Below, one piece after another: positions 23,029 through 31,808 of a DNA stretch of 64,000 nucleotides. Positions within the stretch are counted from its first letter, which is position 1, and the number at the start of each line of letters is the position of its first letter. The position numbers and the translations under genes were made by a program. The notes below the pieces were generated by a model. That model was given only the letters and a program-made list of their open reading frames with translations, was not told the DNA's origin and ran no database searches. Source of the DNA: Planotetraspora phitsanulokensis. Lineage in GTDB: Bacteria; Actinomycetota; Actinomycetes; Streptosporangiales; Streptosporangiaceae. Location: assembly GCF_016863295.1 (NCBI RefSeq), contig NZ_BOOP01000011.1, forward strand, positions 62,001 through 126,000. Reading direction: 5' to 3'.

Positions 23029-23892
23029 ATGATACTTGCGACCGGAGCCACCGGCAGAATCGGCCGCGAGCTGGTCAGAGAGCTCGACGAAAGGAATGCG
23101 GAGTTCCGCATCCTCGTCCGCGACCCGAGCCGCGCGGCCGATCTTCCCGCAAGCGCCGAGCGCGTGGTCGGCGACCTGGACGAACCCGCGACGCTCACCC
23201 CCGCCTTCGACGGCATCGACCGGCTGTTCCTGCTCACCCCGGGCATCGGCGTCGCCCAGGCCGCCAACGCCGTCACCGCCGCCCGCACCGCAGGAGTGCG
23301 CCACATCGTGCTGCTGTCGTCCATCTGGGTCTTCGGCGATCCGGTGCCCGCCATGGGCCGCTGGCACCACGAACGCGAGCAACTCCTGCGCATGTCCGGC
23401 ATACCGTCCACGGTCCTGCGTCCCGGCGGCTTCACGACCAACGCCCTGGAATGGGTGCCGTCCATCCACAAGGAGGGGTTCGTCCTCGACGCGATCGGGC
23501 CCGGCCGGTCCGCTCCGATCGATCCGGCCGACATCGCCGCCGTCGCCGCCCTCGTACTGACCGAGGACGGCCACGCCGGCCAGACCTACGTCCTCACCGG
23601 CAACGAGACACTCACCATCGCCGAGCAGGTCGAGATCATCGCCGACACGATCGGCCGCGACATCGAGGTCCGCGCGGCGGCCTCCCCAGAGGAGATCGTC
23701 CGGTCCCGTTACCCTGCCGGTGCACCGAAGCCCCTTGCCGACGCCATTCTCGAAGCCGCCGCGATCATGCGCGCGGACACGACCGGAGTCCGCACCGACA
23801 CCGTGCGACGCCTGCTCGGCCGCCGCCCCCGCACCTTCACCGAGTGGTGCGCCCGGAACGCCGACGCCCTGCGACCCCTAACCGCGGGGTGA
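23029..23892 (+). CDS. NmrA-like/NAD(P)-binding atypical SDR
   Basis: The 287-residue protein has the N-terminal cofactor motif LATGATGRIGRELVREL, then RHIVLLSSIWVFGD and LRPGGFTTNALEWVPSI. These are typical of NmrA-like or NAD(P)H-quinone-oxidoreductase-type proteins. ATG 23029 has AGGAG at 5 nt; the GTG at 23023 overlaps that site. Control by the divergent MarR is likely. It may sense or reduce quinones, but the function is not established. Confidence 0.83.
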   Translation: MILATGATGRIGRELVRELDERNAEFRILVRDPSRAADLPASAERVVGDLDEPATLTPAFDGIDRLFLLTPGIGVAQAANAVTAARTAGVRHIVLLSSIWVFGDPVPAMGRWHHEREQLLRMSGIPSTVLRPGGFTTNALEWVPSIHKEGFVLDAIGPGRSAPIDPADIAAVAALVLTEDGHAGQTYVLTGNETLTIAEQVEIIADTIGRDIEVRAAASPEEIVRSRYPAGAPKPLADAILEAAAIMRADTTGVRTDTVRRLLGRRPRTFTEWCARNADALRPLTAG

Positions 23893-23961
23893 TCCGGCAT
23901 CTCGACCGGTCGGCGATCGCGGCAGGCCGATCAGGTCGACGGAAAGGACCCGTCCCGGGTG

Positions 23962-24351
23962 TCACTGCCTGGTGAAGCGAGTGGGCCGCACGACGAGGAC
24001 AACCCTGCGCTCGGCGTCGCCGACCGGCGCTTCGTACTCCAGCCCGTAGCGCTTGGCCAGCACGTCGAAGAAGACGCCCTCGGGGTCGGGGTCGATTCGC
24101 TCGACAATGCCGCGGACCTCCAGGTAGCGGTACGGCTGGTCCGGATCGTTGATCGAGACGGACACGTGAGGCCGAGCGCTCGCGTTGCGCCCCTTCTGCC
24201 GGTCGGCCGTGGTGGTGAAGCGCAGGAACTCGCCGTCCCAGATGGTCCACACGGGCGTCACCTGCGGAGTGCCGTCAGGCATCAGCGTCGCCAGGTGCGC
24301 GTACAAGGGGCGAGTCAGGAGGTCGAGATGGCTTTCCGGAATCACAGACAT
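23962..24351 (-). CDS. PPOX-class F420-dependent oxidoreductase
   Basis: This 129-residue split beta-barrel protein has the family pattern YAHLATLMPDGTPQVTPVWTIWDGEFLRFTT, then GRNASARPHVSVSINDP and RYLEVRGIVERIDPD. Its length and sequence fit F420-binding PPOX-class enzymes of actinomycetes. It is divergent from a MarR gene. Substrate unknown. Confidence 0.85.
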   Translation of the reverse strand: MSVIPESHLDLLTRPLYAHLATLMPDGTPQVTPVWTIWDGEFLRFTTTADRQKGRNASARPHVSVSINDPDQPYRYLEVRGIVERIDPDPEGVFFDVLAKRYGLEYEAPVGDAERRVVLVVRPTRFTRQ

Positions 24352-24371
24352 GTGATCACGCTATCAAAGCT

Positions 24372-24385
24372 TTTATATCTATAAA
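24372..24385. promoter_or_regulatory. AT-rich inverted repeat, likely operator
   Basis: TTTATA-TC-TATAAA is a perfect inverted repeat in the divergent gap between the F420 oxidoreductase and the MarR gene. It stands out from GC-rich surroundings and overlaps possible -10 elements in both directions. Confidence 0.5.
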
Positions 24386-24421
24386 TACTCGCATACCCGT
24401 GCTGACTTGTAGGCTCCGCAC

Positions 24422-24844
24422 ATGGACATGCCCGTGGAGGAGCGGCTCGGCCTCGCGGTGAAACGCGCCGAGCAGCGACTCATGGCGGCCAAGCATGCGG
24501 CGGTGAAGACAGCGGGCCTGACTGTGCCGCAGTACGCCGCCCTGCTCGCGCTGGCCGCCAACCCGGGCATCTCCGCAGCTGCCCTGGCCAGGGAATGCCT
24601 TGTCACCCCGCAGGCGATGACCGTCGTGCTGAAGAACCTGCTGGAGCACGGTCTGATCGAGCGCGCCCCGCATCAGTGGCATCGCACGATGCTGGAGACG
24701 CACCTCACCGACGCGGGACGCGAGGCGCTGCACACCGCGGACGCGGCGGCGGTGGTCATCGAGCGCAGGATCGCCGACGCCTTCAGCCCGGACGAACGCG
24801 ACTCCCTCCGCGACCTGCTCGACCGTTTCACCCAGGCGATCTAA
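24422..24844 (+). CDS. MarR family transcriptional regulator
   Basis: The 140-residue protein has the winged helix PGISAAALARECLVTPQAMTVVLKNLLEHGLIERAP (about residues 46-80) and the MarR dimer helices (MPVEERLGLAVKRAEQRLMA at the N-terminus). It is divergent from the F420-dependent oxidoreductase, its probable target. Its stop overlaps the end of a truncated convergent gene. Confidence 0.87.
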   Translation: MDMPVEERLGLAVKRAEQRLMAAKHAAVKTAGLTVPQYAALLALAANPGISAAALARECLVTPQAMTVVLKNLLEHGLIERAPHQWHRTMLETHLTDAGREALHTADAAAVVIERRIADAFSPDERDSLRDLLDRFTQAI

Positions 24845-25017
24845 GCCACGTCGTCAGGCAGTGCGAGGTCGTTCTGACTCCAGCCTCGCCCCTCACGCAT
24901 CGCACGGACCGTCTCACCAAGTTCGTAGGCGAGACGCGTGGCCTCATAGGCTTCTGCCGCACCCGACTCGGCCATCCGGCGATCTCTGAGCTCTCGCCAG
25001 CTCTCCTGCTCGCTCAT
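24841..25017 (-). pseudogene. Truncated XRE-type antitoxin gene
   Basis: From ATG 25017 the minus strand encodes 58 residues, including EAYEATRLAYELGETVRAMR and EGRGWSQNDLA. This is the start of a HigA-like XRE antitoxin. Translation ends right after the first helix of the helix-turn-helix, so the DNA-binding domain is missing. Directly upstream, the same strand holds a short frame ending CIELAHTADGEEAI that may be the end of a toxin gene. Confidence 0.55.
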
Positions 25018-25114
25018 ATCGCTTCTTCCCCATCTGCGGTATGCGCCAGTTCGATACAGCGACGCATCGGCCGGCTGCCCTCAACCCCATGCCTGTAAGC
25101 ACTGATCAGTCGTA

Positions 25115-25714
25115 TCAGTCTTCGCGGGCTGCGGCGGCGACGCCCGAGAAGAGCGCGTCCACGACCCCGTCGACCGTGCCGAGGGGGATGGCGATGTGGG
25201 CCAGGGCCCGATGGAGGACGGCTCCGATCAGGATGTCGGCGACCGCGGGCACGGGGGCGTCGTCGCGGACCTGACCGGCGCGGATGCCCGCACGCAGGCA
25301 CTCGACCAGGGCGGTGTGCAACGGGCCGGAGAACCGTTCGTACAAGCGGTCGGAGACTTCCCGATTCTCGGACGCGGCCGCGGCGAGTGCGCGAAACAGA
25401 GCGGCGTTCTTCGGGTCGTCGAGGAAGTCCACGAGCGCCCGCAACCAGTTCCCCACGTCGGAACGGGCGTCGCCGGTCTTGGCCGGCACGATGAGATCTG
25501 ACAGGACATATCCGTCGAGCAGGCACTCCGCGATGACGGCGCTCTTGGAGGACCACCACCGATACACGGTCTGCTTGCCCACTCCGGCGGTGGTCGCGAT
25601 GCGGTCGACCGACAGCTGCTCGTAGCCGGAGGCGGCCAGCAGCGTGGCGGTCGCCTCGAGTATCGCGCGCCGCGCCTCCTCACTGCGGACACGACCACGC
25701 CTCCCCGTCGTCAT
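25115..25714 (-). CDS. TetR family transcriptional regulator
   Basis: The 199-residue TetR protein has its helix-turn-helix at about residues 12-56 (AILEATATLLAASGYEQLSVDRI, then GVGKQTVYRWWSSKSAVI) and a TetR_C-type ligand domain. It is divergent from an SDR gene; a perfect palindrome between them is the likely operator. Confidence 0.9.
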   Translation of the reverse strand: MTTGRRGRVRSEEARRAILEATATLLAASGYEQLSVDRIATTAGVGKQTVYRWWSSKSAVIAECLLDGYVLSDLIVPAKTGDARSDVGNWLRALVDFLDDPKNAALFRALAAAASENREVSDRLYERFSGPLHTALVECLRAGIRAGQVRDDAPVPAVADILIGAVLHRALAHIAIPLGTVDGVVDALFSGVAAAARED

Positions 25715-25741
25715 GGGCCCAAGCTACAGTGGGGGCAAATG

Positions 25742-25758
25742 CGAGACTATTAGTCTCG
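25742..25758. promoter_or_regulatory. TetR operator
   Basis: CGAGACT-ATT-AGTCTCG is a perfect 7-bp inverted repeat between the divergent TetR and SDR genes, 28 nt from the TetR start and 33 nt from the SDR start. Confidence 0.7.
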
Positions 25759-25790
25759 TAAATACGCGGCTGAGAGCTGGGAGACAACTC

Positions 25791-26630
25791 ATGCACAAGC
25801 GCGTCGTCGTCGTCATCGGCGTGGGCGGGATGGGCGAGGTCATCGCTCGCAGGCAGGGGACCGGACACTTGGTCCTGCTCGCGGACTTCAACGAGGCCAC
25901 CTTGGACAAGGTGGGCGAATCCATGAGGAGCGACGGCTACGACGTCATCTCGCAGCAGGTCGACGTGACCTCCCGCGAGTCGATGCGGGCGCTCGCCCAG
26001 GCCGCGGGTGCGGCCGGTCAGGTCGTGCAGGTCATCCACACGGCCGGCCTCCACGCGACTCAGGCGGCGGCTGGTCCCATCCTGGAGGTCGACCTGTTCG
26101 GTGTCGTGATCATGCTTGAGGAGATGGCCCAGGTCATCGCCGATGGCGGTGCCGGCGTGGTCATCGCGAGCATGGCGGCCAACGTGGCGGTCTCACTCAC
26201 GCCCGAGCAGGAAGCGGCTCTGCGGACCGCGCCGATCGAGGAACTGCGCGGCCTTCCGTTCATCCAGCCGGACGCGATCCCGGACTCGGTCACCGGGTAC
26301 GGCATCGCCAAACGCGCCAACCAGCTCCGCGTGCAGGCGGCGAGTTCGGCCTGGGGAGAGCGCGGCGCCCGGATCAACAGCGTCAGCCCCGGGATCATCT
26401 CCACCGCACAGGGCCGACGCGAACTGACAGGCGAGCTCGGGCAGGGCATCCAAGCGCTGGTCGACGCGTCCGCGACCGGCCGCGTCGGCACACCCGAAGA
26501 CGTCGCGAACGCGGTGGCGTTCCTCCTCAGCCCGCAGTCGTCGTTCATCACCGGCACCGACCTGCTCGTCGACGGCGGCGTCGTCGCCGCGCTGCGATCC
26601 GGCCGCCTGGCGCTGCCGGTCCAGCCCTGA
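25791..26630 (+). CDS. SDR family oxidoreductase
   Basis: The 279-residue SDR has the cofactor motif IGVGGMGEVIA, slightly degenerate against TGxxxGxG. The catalytic segment is GYGIAKRANQLRVQ, and the typical C-terminal VAFLLSPQSSFITGTDLLVDGG is present. The first Gly of the motif region reads GVGG, so cofactor binding may be unusual. ATG 25791 follows a GGGAG site. The TetR palindrome upstream suggests inducible expression. Confidence 0.83.
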   Translation: MHKRVVVVIGVGGMGEVIARRQGTGHLVLLADFNEATLDKVGESMRSDGYDVISQQVDVTSRESMRALAQAAGAAGQVVQVIHTAGLHATQAAAGPILEVDLFGVVIMLEEMAQVIADGGAGVVIASMAANVAVSLTPEQEAALRTAPIEELRGLPFIQPDAIPDSVTGYGIAKRANQLRVQAASSAWGERGARINSVSPGIISTAQGRRELTGELGQGIQALVDASATGRVGTPEDVANAVAFLLSPQSSFITGTDLLVDGGVVAALRSGRLALPVQP

Positions 26631-26685
26631 GATCCACCCGGAGCACCGCCCTTCGTACCAGCCCTTTCAGAGCCGGGCCCGATTT

Positions 26686-26750
26686 GAGTGCCTTTGATCC
26701 GAAATGAGCGAACACCCTTGGGCCCCGCCCGCTCCGGATCAAAGGCACTC
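26686..26750. terminator. Perfect 16-bp inverted repeat between convergent genes
   Basis: GAGTGCCTTTGATCCG (26686-26701) and CGGATCAAAGGCACTC (26735-26750) are perfectly complementary, separated by 33 nt. They lie between the SDR gene and the convergent XRE gene. This may be a bidirectional terminator or the ends of a lost small element. Confidence 0.5.
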
Positions 26751-26790
26751 TTCGTTCAGCCGCAGTTCGACGAAAACGCGACCAGGTGCG

Positions 26791-27627
26791 TTACGAGATC
26801 GCGCGGAGCCGGCCCGAGGGGCGACGGCGGAGCTGATCGATGCTCTGGGCCGTCGCCTCGTCAGCGGGGAGGAGAACCACGAGTTGTTGTGCATCCGAGG
26901 AGAGGTCGAGCGTCTCGCGGAGCAGCCGGAGTTCGTGCCCGGATGGGTGGTTGAGCCGGAGCACTCCACGTCGCGGAACCACGTGACGGTTCAGGCGCCG
27001 CGTGAAGTCGGGCCCGGCGACGGGCGCGAGCTCCGCGGTGAACCATTCGGAGTTCTCCACGGATGGTGCGAGCCACAGGTCGAAGACCTGCTCGTCCGCG
27101 ACGTCGTCCCAGTCGGCGAAGAACGTCCGGGCACCGGGGTCGGTGAAGACGTAGCGGGTGAGATTCGGCGTGCCGGTGTCGAGCAACCCGATTTCACCCA
27201 TCACCGACTCGTAGCCACTGGTGTAGGCGAGGACGTCGCCCAGCCGGTTCGTCACCACCGCGATCCCCGGTTCGAGGAGGCGGAGTGTCTCCAGAACAGA
27301 CGGCCGGACGTCGCGGCGCGGCGGTACGGGCCGGGTGTGTGCGGAACATTCACCACCAGTGATCTTGGCCAGGTAGCGCAGGTGGTTGCGCTCCGAGGGG
27401 TCGAGGCTGAGCGCATCGGCGAGCGCGTTCACCACCGCCACTGAGGGGTTGCGGTCGCGGCCCTGCTCGATACGGGTCAGGTATTCCACGCTGACGCCGG
27501 CCCGGGTGGCCAGATCCGAGCGGCGCAGACCAGGTGAGCGGCGGCGGCCACGCTCCGGCAGCCCGAACGTCTCCGGCTGGATGCTGTCGCGCTTGGCCCG
27601 GACGAAATCCCCCAACGGCGTACCCAT
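26791..27627 (-). CDS. XRE family regulator with MmyB-like ligand domain
   Basis: The 278-residue protein has an N-terminal helix-turn-helix (LRRSDLATRAGVSVEYLTRIEQGRDRNPS, about residues 33-62). A C-terminal MmyB-like PAS-type domain includes VVTNRLGDVLAYTSGYESVMG and FTRRLNRHVVPRRGVLRLNHP. Proteins of this large actinobacterial family often control a divergent oxidoreductase gene. Here the divergent neighbour is the FMN reductase at 27741, a likely target. Confidence 0.87.
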   Translation of the reverse strand: MGTPLGDFVRAKRDSIQPETFGLPERGRRRSPGLRRSDLATRAGVSVEYLTRIEQGRDRNPSVAVVNALADALSLDPSERNHLRYLAKITGGECSAHTRPVPPRRDVRPSVLETLRLLEPGIAVVTNRLGDVLAYTSGYESVMGEIGLLDTGTPNLTRYVFTDPGARTFFADWDDVADEQVFDLWLAPSVENSEWFTAELAPVAGPDFTRRLNRHVVPRRGVLRLNHPSGHELRLLRETLDLSSDAQQLVVLLPADEATAQSIDQLRRRPSGRLRAIS

Positions 27628-27740
27628 GCCGGAAGCATATGGCGGCGCACTTCGACCGCGGCGTGCTCAGCGTGACCCTCCGGGGGCCAGCCTGAGCGCG
27701 GTCTGGTTGTCACCGTCACGACCGCCTGATCGTGGTGGGC

Positions 27741-28334
27741 ATGGATGACAAGCACAATTTGGCAATCATCGTCGGGAGCGTCCGAGAGGGACGGTTCGGT
27801 CCAGTCGTGTCCTCGTGGGTCGCCGATCAGGCCCGCGCTCATGGTGGGTTCGATGTGAACGTCGTCGATCTGGCCCAGGTCGAGATCCCGCTGGCCCTGC
27901 CCGCGGCACCGCCGAAATTCGCCGGCGACGGCTACCTTCGCCCGGACGGAATGGCGGCACTGACCTCGGCACTGGAGGCCGCCGACGCGTTCATCGTGGT
28001 CACGCCGGAGTACAACCACAGTTATCCCGCGTCGCTGAAGGCGGCCATCGACTGGCACTTCACCCAGTGGACGGCCAAGCCCGTCGCCTTCGTCAGCTAC
28101 GGCGGCGCAGCAGGTGGCAGGCATGCCGTACTGCACCTGGAGAACGTGCTGACCGAGTTGCACGCGGTGACGATTCGCGACGGCCTGGCCTTCCCGAACT
28201 ACTTCACGGCGTGGCAGGACGGACGTCCTCTCGACGCCGAGGCATCCGGGTACGCCAAGACGTTGCTCGACCAGCTGGCCTGGTGGGCAGGCGTGCTTCG
28301 GTCGGCACGCGAGACCGCTCCGTACCCGGCATGA
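27741..28334 (+). CDS. NADPH-dependent FMN reductase family protein
   Basis: This 197-residue flavodoxin-fold protein has the phosphate-binding loop IIVGSVREGRFGPVV near residue 8, the motif VVTPEYNHSYPASLKAAIDW near residue 82, and SYGGAAGGRHAV near residue 114. All are standard for the family. ATG 27741 is preferred over GTG 27732 or 27735. It is divergent from the MmyB-type regulator. Confidence 0.88.
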   Translation: MDDKHNLAIIVGSVREGRFGPVVSSWVADQARAHGGFDVNVVDLAQVEIPLALPAAPPKFAGDGYLRPDGMAALTSALEAADAFIVVTPEYNHSYPASLKAAIDWHFTQWTAKPVAFVSYGGAAGGRHAVLHLENVLTELHAVTIRDGLAFPNYFTAWQDGRPLDAEASGYAKTLLDQLAWWAGVLRSARETAPYPA

Positions 28335-28397
28335 ACGTTTGAGTACGTACCGCCCCCGGCCGACCGGGACCCACCGATCAGGAGCCCAGACGCATGA

Positions 28398-28413
28398 CCT
28401 GACGAAAGTCAGG
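28398..28413. promoter_or_regulatory. CCTGAC-GAAA-GTCAGG inverted repeat, probable response-regulator site
   Basis: A perfect 6-bp inverted repeat with a 4-nt spacer lies about 85 nt upstream of the serine hydrolase. Similar CTGAC/GTCAG sites are used by NarL/DesR-type response regulators, and such a regulator is the last gene of the following operon. Autoregulation is inferred. Confidence 0.5.
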
Positions 28414-28496
28414 GGTGGACCGTGTCCTTCGGGTCCTGTACCGAGAACGCGCGATACCTAGCGTGACCGTCGTCAACGAGACGACGGGAGCGCGTT

Positions 28497-30011
28497 GTGC
28501 GGAAGAGCAGGAGATGGTGGCCCGGTGTGGTCGCGGCGGTGGCCGCCGGGCTGGTGGTGTCGTCCGCCGCGGACACGGGGTTCGCGACGACGGCGCCGGA
28601 CAAGGCGGCTGTGGAACACGTTGTGTCCGACTTCGCGGACAGGGCGGGCTATCCGGGCATCGCAGTCGCCATCACCAAGGGCGACCAGGTGCTGTACACG
28701 GGCGGGTACGGCCATGACTCCGCGGGCGCCGCGGTGACCGCGACGACGCCGATGCCGGTGGCGTCGGTCAGCAAGTCGTTCACGGCGCTCGCCGTCATGC
28801 AACTGGCCGAGGCGGGGAAGGTGACGCTGGACGCACCGGTACGCGACTATCTGCCGCATTTCCGGATCGCCGACCCTCGCGGGACGCGAATCACGGTACG
28901 CGAGCTGCTGAACCAGACCTCCGGGATCACCGACGGCACCTTCCCGGAGAAGAGCCTGCCGCAGCCGGCCACGCCGGCGGAGGCGGTGACGCGTGCGCGC
29001 GACGCGACGCTGGCCGCCGAGCCCGGCACGAAGCATTACTACACGAACACGAACTACCACCTCGCCGCCCGGCTGGTGGAAGTCGTGAGCGGCGAGCCGT
29101 TCGCGGACTACATGCGGCGTCACGTGTTCGAGCCGATCGGCATGCGGGCGACCATCACGATCAACCAGACTCCGCGAGATCTCCCCGATACCGTTCGCAA
29201 GGGATATGTCTACGCATACGGCATGTCGATTCCCGCCGCCGAGCCGACCCGGTTCGTCAACGGCTCCGACGGCGTGATCACCACCGCCGAGGACATGGCG
29301 AAATGGCTGATCACGCAGAACAACGAGGGCCTGGCCGCGAACGGGACCCGGCTGGTCTCGGCCGCGGACGTCACGGCCATGCACACCTCATCCGACCGGC
29401 GGTGGACGTACGGCATGGGCTGGGACACCGACCAGAGGGGACGGGTCCACCACAACGGCATCTGGTTCACCTACACCTCCGACCAGCTCCTGCTCCCCGG
29501 CGGCTACGGCATCGCGGTCATCGGCAACAGCGGCATCGGCCTCGGCAACGAGGGCGTCGACGCGCTGACGGACGAACTGGCCACTCTCGTGACCGGCGGC
29601 GAGCCACAAGCGGGCGCCCCGATGCGACTCATCGTCGACCTGATACTGGCGTGCCTCACCCTGCTGAGCGTTTTGCTGGGCGTCCGCAACCTGCGGCGCA
29701 CGCGGAACTGGGCAACCCGGCTCGCCACCCGGCCGTCGTGGCGGCTCGCCCTGCGTCTGGCGCCCAGGCTCGTCCCTCTCGCCCTGCTGATCAGCCTTCC
29801 CGACCTGCTCGGTCGACTCGTCGGAGGCGGACGGGACATCAGCTTCGTCCAGCTGTGCTACTACTCTGCGCCGCTGGTCGCCTGGTCCGCCGTCGCAACC
29901 GTGATGAACATCGGCGTGATGACCATCCGCGTCGTGGCGCTGGTCCGTGGCCGCCGCTCAGCCGAAGCTCCTCCCGTACCGGACGGATCCACTCAACTTG
30001 CCACGAGATAG
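28497..30011 (+). CDS. Serine hydrolase, beta-lactamase/penicillin-binding-protein class C type
   Basis: The 504-residue protein has an N-terminal signal peptide (SRRWWPGVVAAVAAGLVV) and a class C beta-lactamase-like domain. The catalytic Ser-x-x-Lys is in ASVSKSFTALAVMQL near residue 100, the Tyr-x-Asn in YYTNTNYHLAARLVEVV near residue 182, and the last motif in HHNGIWFTYTS. About 150 C-terminal residues contain three hydrophobic segments, so it is probably anchored with the catalytic domain outside. GTG 28497 is the start. The gene leads an operon with a histidine kinase and a response regulator, suggesting a cell-wall or antibiotic-sensing role. Confidence 0.87.
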   Translation: MRKSRRWWPGVVAAVAAGLVVSSAADTGFATTAPDKAAVEHVVSDFADRAGYPGIAVAITKGDQVLYTGGYGHDSAGAAVTATTPMPVASVSKSFTALAVMQLAEAGKVTLDAPVRDYLPHFRIADPRGTRITVRELLNQTSGITDGTFPEKSLPQPATPAEAVTRARDATLAAEPGTKHYYTNTNYHLAARLVEVVSGEPFADYMRRHVFEPIGMRATITINQTPRDLPDTVRKGYVYAYGMSIPAAEPTRFVNGSDGVITTAEDMAKWLITQNNEGLAANGTRLVSAADVTAMHTSSDRRWTYGMGWDTDQRGRVHHNGIWFTYTSDQLLLPGGYGIAVIGNSGIGLGNEGVDALTDELATLVTGGEPQAGAPMRLIVDLILACLTLLSVLLGVRNLRRTRNWATRLATRPSWRLALRLAPRLVPLALLISLPDLLGRLVGGGRDISFVQLCYYSAPLVAWSAVATVMNIGVMTIRVVALVRGRRSAEAPPVPDGSTQLATR

Positions 30012-30024
30012 CGTCGGCGGCGTG

Positions 30025-31122
30025 ATGAACGACGGCCGCATGTGGCTGACCAGGTGGCCCGTACCACCGTGGGCGCAGGGCGTGCTCGCGGCGCTGCTGC
30101 TCGTCATCGTCCTGTCCTCCGCCGAGCTGCCCGTGTGGGCATGGGCGGGCGCCCTGCCGGCTCTCATCGTGGCCACCGCACTCGTCACCTCCTACCCGGT
30201 CATCTCGCTGGGGGTGTGCGCCGTGACGAGCGTCGCGACGGCGCGGGGCATGGCCGACGCCGTCCCGGTGTGGAGTAGCGCCTTCGCAGGGGCGATCTTC
30301 GTGCTCAGCCTGCTCGCCGGTCGGCGGACGCCCCGGCCGGCCCGCGCTCTGGGTGTGTTCGCGGCGGGGGCCGCGCTGAACCTCCTGCTCCCCCTGACCG
30401 TGGGTGACACGTGGGGCACCGGCCTGCTGCTGCTGGGCCTGACGGTGATACTGCCGTGGACACTGGGCCGTTCCCTCCATCAGCAGGCCGAGCTGGTCGC
30501 CGTCACCGCCGAGCGGGTCCGGATGCAGGAGCGCCAGCGCATCGCCCGCGACATGCACGACACGCTCGGACACGAGCTGACTCTGCTGGCGCTGCGCGCC
30601 GGAGCACTCGAGATGGCGCCCGAGCTCGACGAGCGGCACCGGACGACGGTGGCGGAGCTGCGGGCCGGAGCCGGGCAGGCGACCGAGCGTCTGGCCGAGA
30701 TCCTCACCGTGTTGCGGGACGACGAGCCCGCACCCCTGCTGCCGGTCACGGACCGCGTCGAGGACATCGTCGAACGCTCTGTCCAGGCCGGTCTGCCCGT
30801 GACGCTGGAGTGGCAGGGCGAACGGCGCCTGCCGCCGACAGTGGACGTCGCCGTACGCCGCGTCGTCCAGGAGGCGCTGACCAATGCCGCGAAGCACGCG
30901 GCCGGAGCGGCCGTACGGGTGCGGCTGGCGACCTCGGACGGCACCACAGCGGTCACCGTCACCAATGCCCTGCCGCCGGACGCGCGGCGAGGCCGCGGCA
31001 CGCGGACCGGCCTGTTAGGACTGCGGGAACATGTGCGGCTCGTCGGCGGAACCTTCCGCGCCGGACCAAGTGATCGCGAGTTCGAGATCGCGGCCACGCT
31101 GCCCCACCGGGAAGAATCATGA
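30025..31122 (+). CDS. Two-component sensor histidine kinase (NarL-partner type)
   Basis: The 365-residue kinase has about five membrane segments in residues 15-150. The H-box follows, QRIARDMHDTLGHELTLLALRAGALEM, with the phosphorylated His near residue 178. A HATPase domain ends the protein (VQEALTNAAKHA and GTRTGLLGLREHVRLVGG). ATG 30025 is given; GTG 30022 is equally possible. Its stop overlaps the response regulator start (ATGA). Confidence 0.9.
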   Translation: MNDGRMWLTRWPVPPWAQGVLAALLLVIVLSSAELPVWAWAGALPALIVATALVTSYPVISLGVCAVTSVATARGMADAVPVWSSAFAGAIFVLSLLAGRRTPRPARALGVFAAGAALNLLLPLTVGDTWGTGLLLLGLTVILPWTLGRSLHQQAELVAVTAERVRMQERQRIARDMHDTLGHELTLLALRAGALEMAPELDERHRTTVAELRAGAGQATERLAEILTVLRDDEPAPLLPVTDRVEDIVERSVQAGLPVTLEWQGERRLPPTVDVAVRRVVQEALTNAAKHAAGAAVRVRLATSDGTTAVTVTNALPPDARRGRGTRTGLLGLREHVRLVGGTFRAGPSDREFEIAATLPHREES

Positions 31123-31772
31123 TCAGGATCCTGCTGGCCGACGACGACGAGCTGGTCCGGGCCGGTTTGCGTGCCATCCTCGCCACCGACCCCGACATCG
31201 ACGTGATCGCAGAAGCCGGCGACGGGCGGGAGGCGATCGAGCTCACCCTCGCGCATCGCCCGGACGTCGCCCTGCTCGACATCCGCATGCCCCGGTTGGA
31301 CGGTCTGGCCGCCGGCGCCGAGATCTCCCGCGCGGCCCCGTCGGTCGCCGTCGCCATCCTCACCACCTTCGGCGACGACGCCTACGTGGCCCGGGCGCTC
31401 GACGAAGGCGCCCGCGGTTTCCTGCTCAAGTCGGGCAACCCCCGGGAGTTGATCGCCGGCGTCCACGCGGTCGCCGGGGGCGGCGCGTACCTGTCACCCA
31501 GGGTGGCTGCGCGGGTCATCGGCGAACTGCGCTCCTCGGGACTGAGCCGCGCGACGACCGCGCGCACCAGGACGGCAGCGCTCACCGAACGGGAACGCGA
31601 CGTGCTGGCCCTGCTGGGCGCCGGGTTGTCCAACGCCCAGATCGCCCGTCGGCTCGGCCTCGTCGAGGGAACCGTCAAGGGTCACGTCAGCGCCATCTTC
31701 ACCCGGCTCGACCTGCGAAACCGGGTCCAAGCGGCAGTCCTCGCCCACGAAGCGGGCCTCATCCCGGGGTGA
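31119..31772 (+). CDS. NarL/LuxR-type response regulator
   Basis: The 217-residue protein has a receiver domain with DDDE acidic residues near 8-11, the phosphorylated Asp in VALLDIRMPRLDGL (about residue 54), Thr in ILTTFGDD and Lys in FLLKSGNPRELI. A LuxR helix-turn-helix is at about 150-205 (LTERERDVLALLGAGLSNAQIARRL). It is coupled to the kinase. A palindrome upstream of the operon is a candidate site. Confidence 0.92.
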   Translation: MIRILLADDDELVRAGLRAILATDPDIDVIAEAGDGREAIELTLAHRPDVALLDIRMPRLDGLAAGAEISRAAPSVAVAILTTFGDDAYVARALDEGARGFLLKSGNPRELIAGVHAVAGGGAYLSPRVAARVIGELRSSGLSRATTARTRTAALTERERDVLALLGAGLSNAQIARRLGLVEGTVKGHVSAIFTRLDLRNRVQAAVLAHEAGLIPG

Positions 31773-31808
31773 CGCGCACATGCCCGACCCGGCTCGTGCC
31801 CGCCTCGG

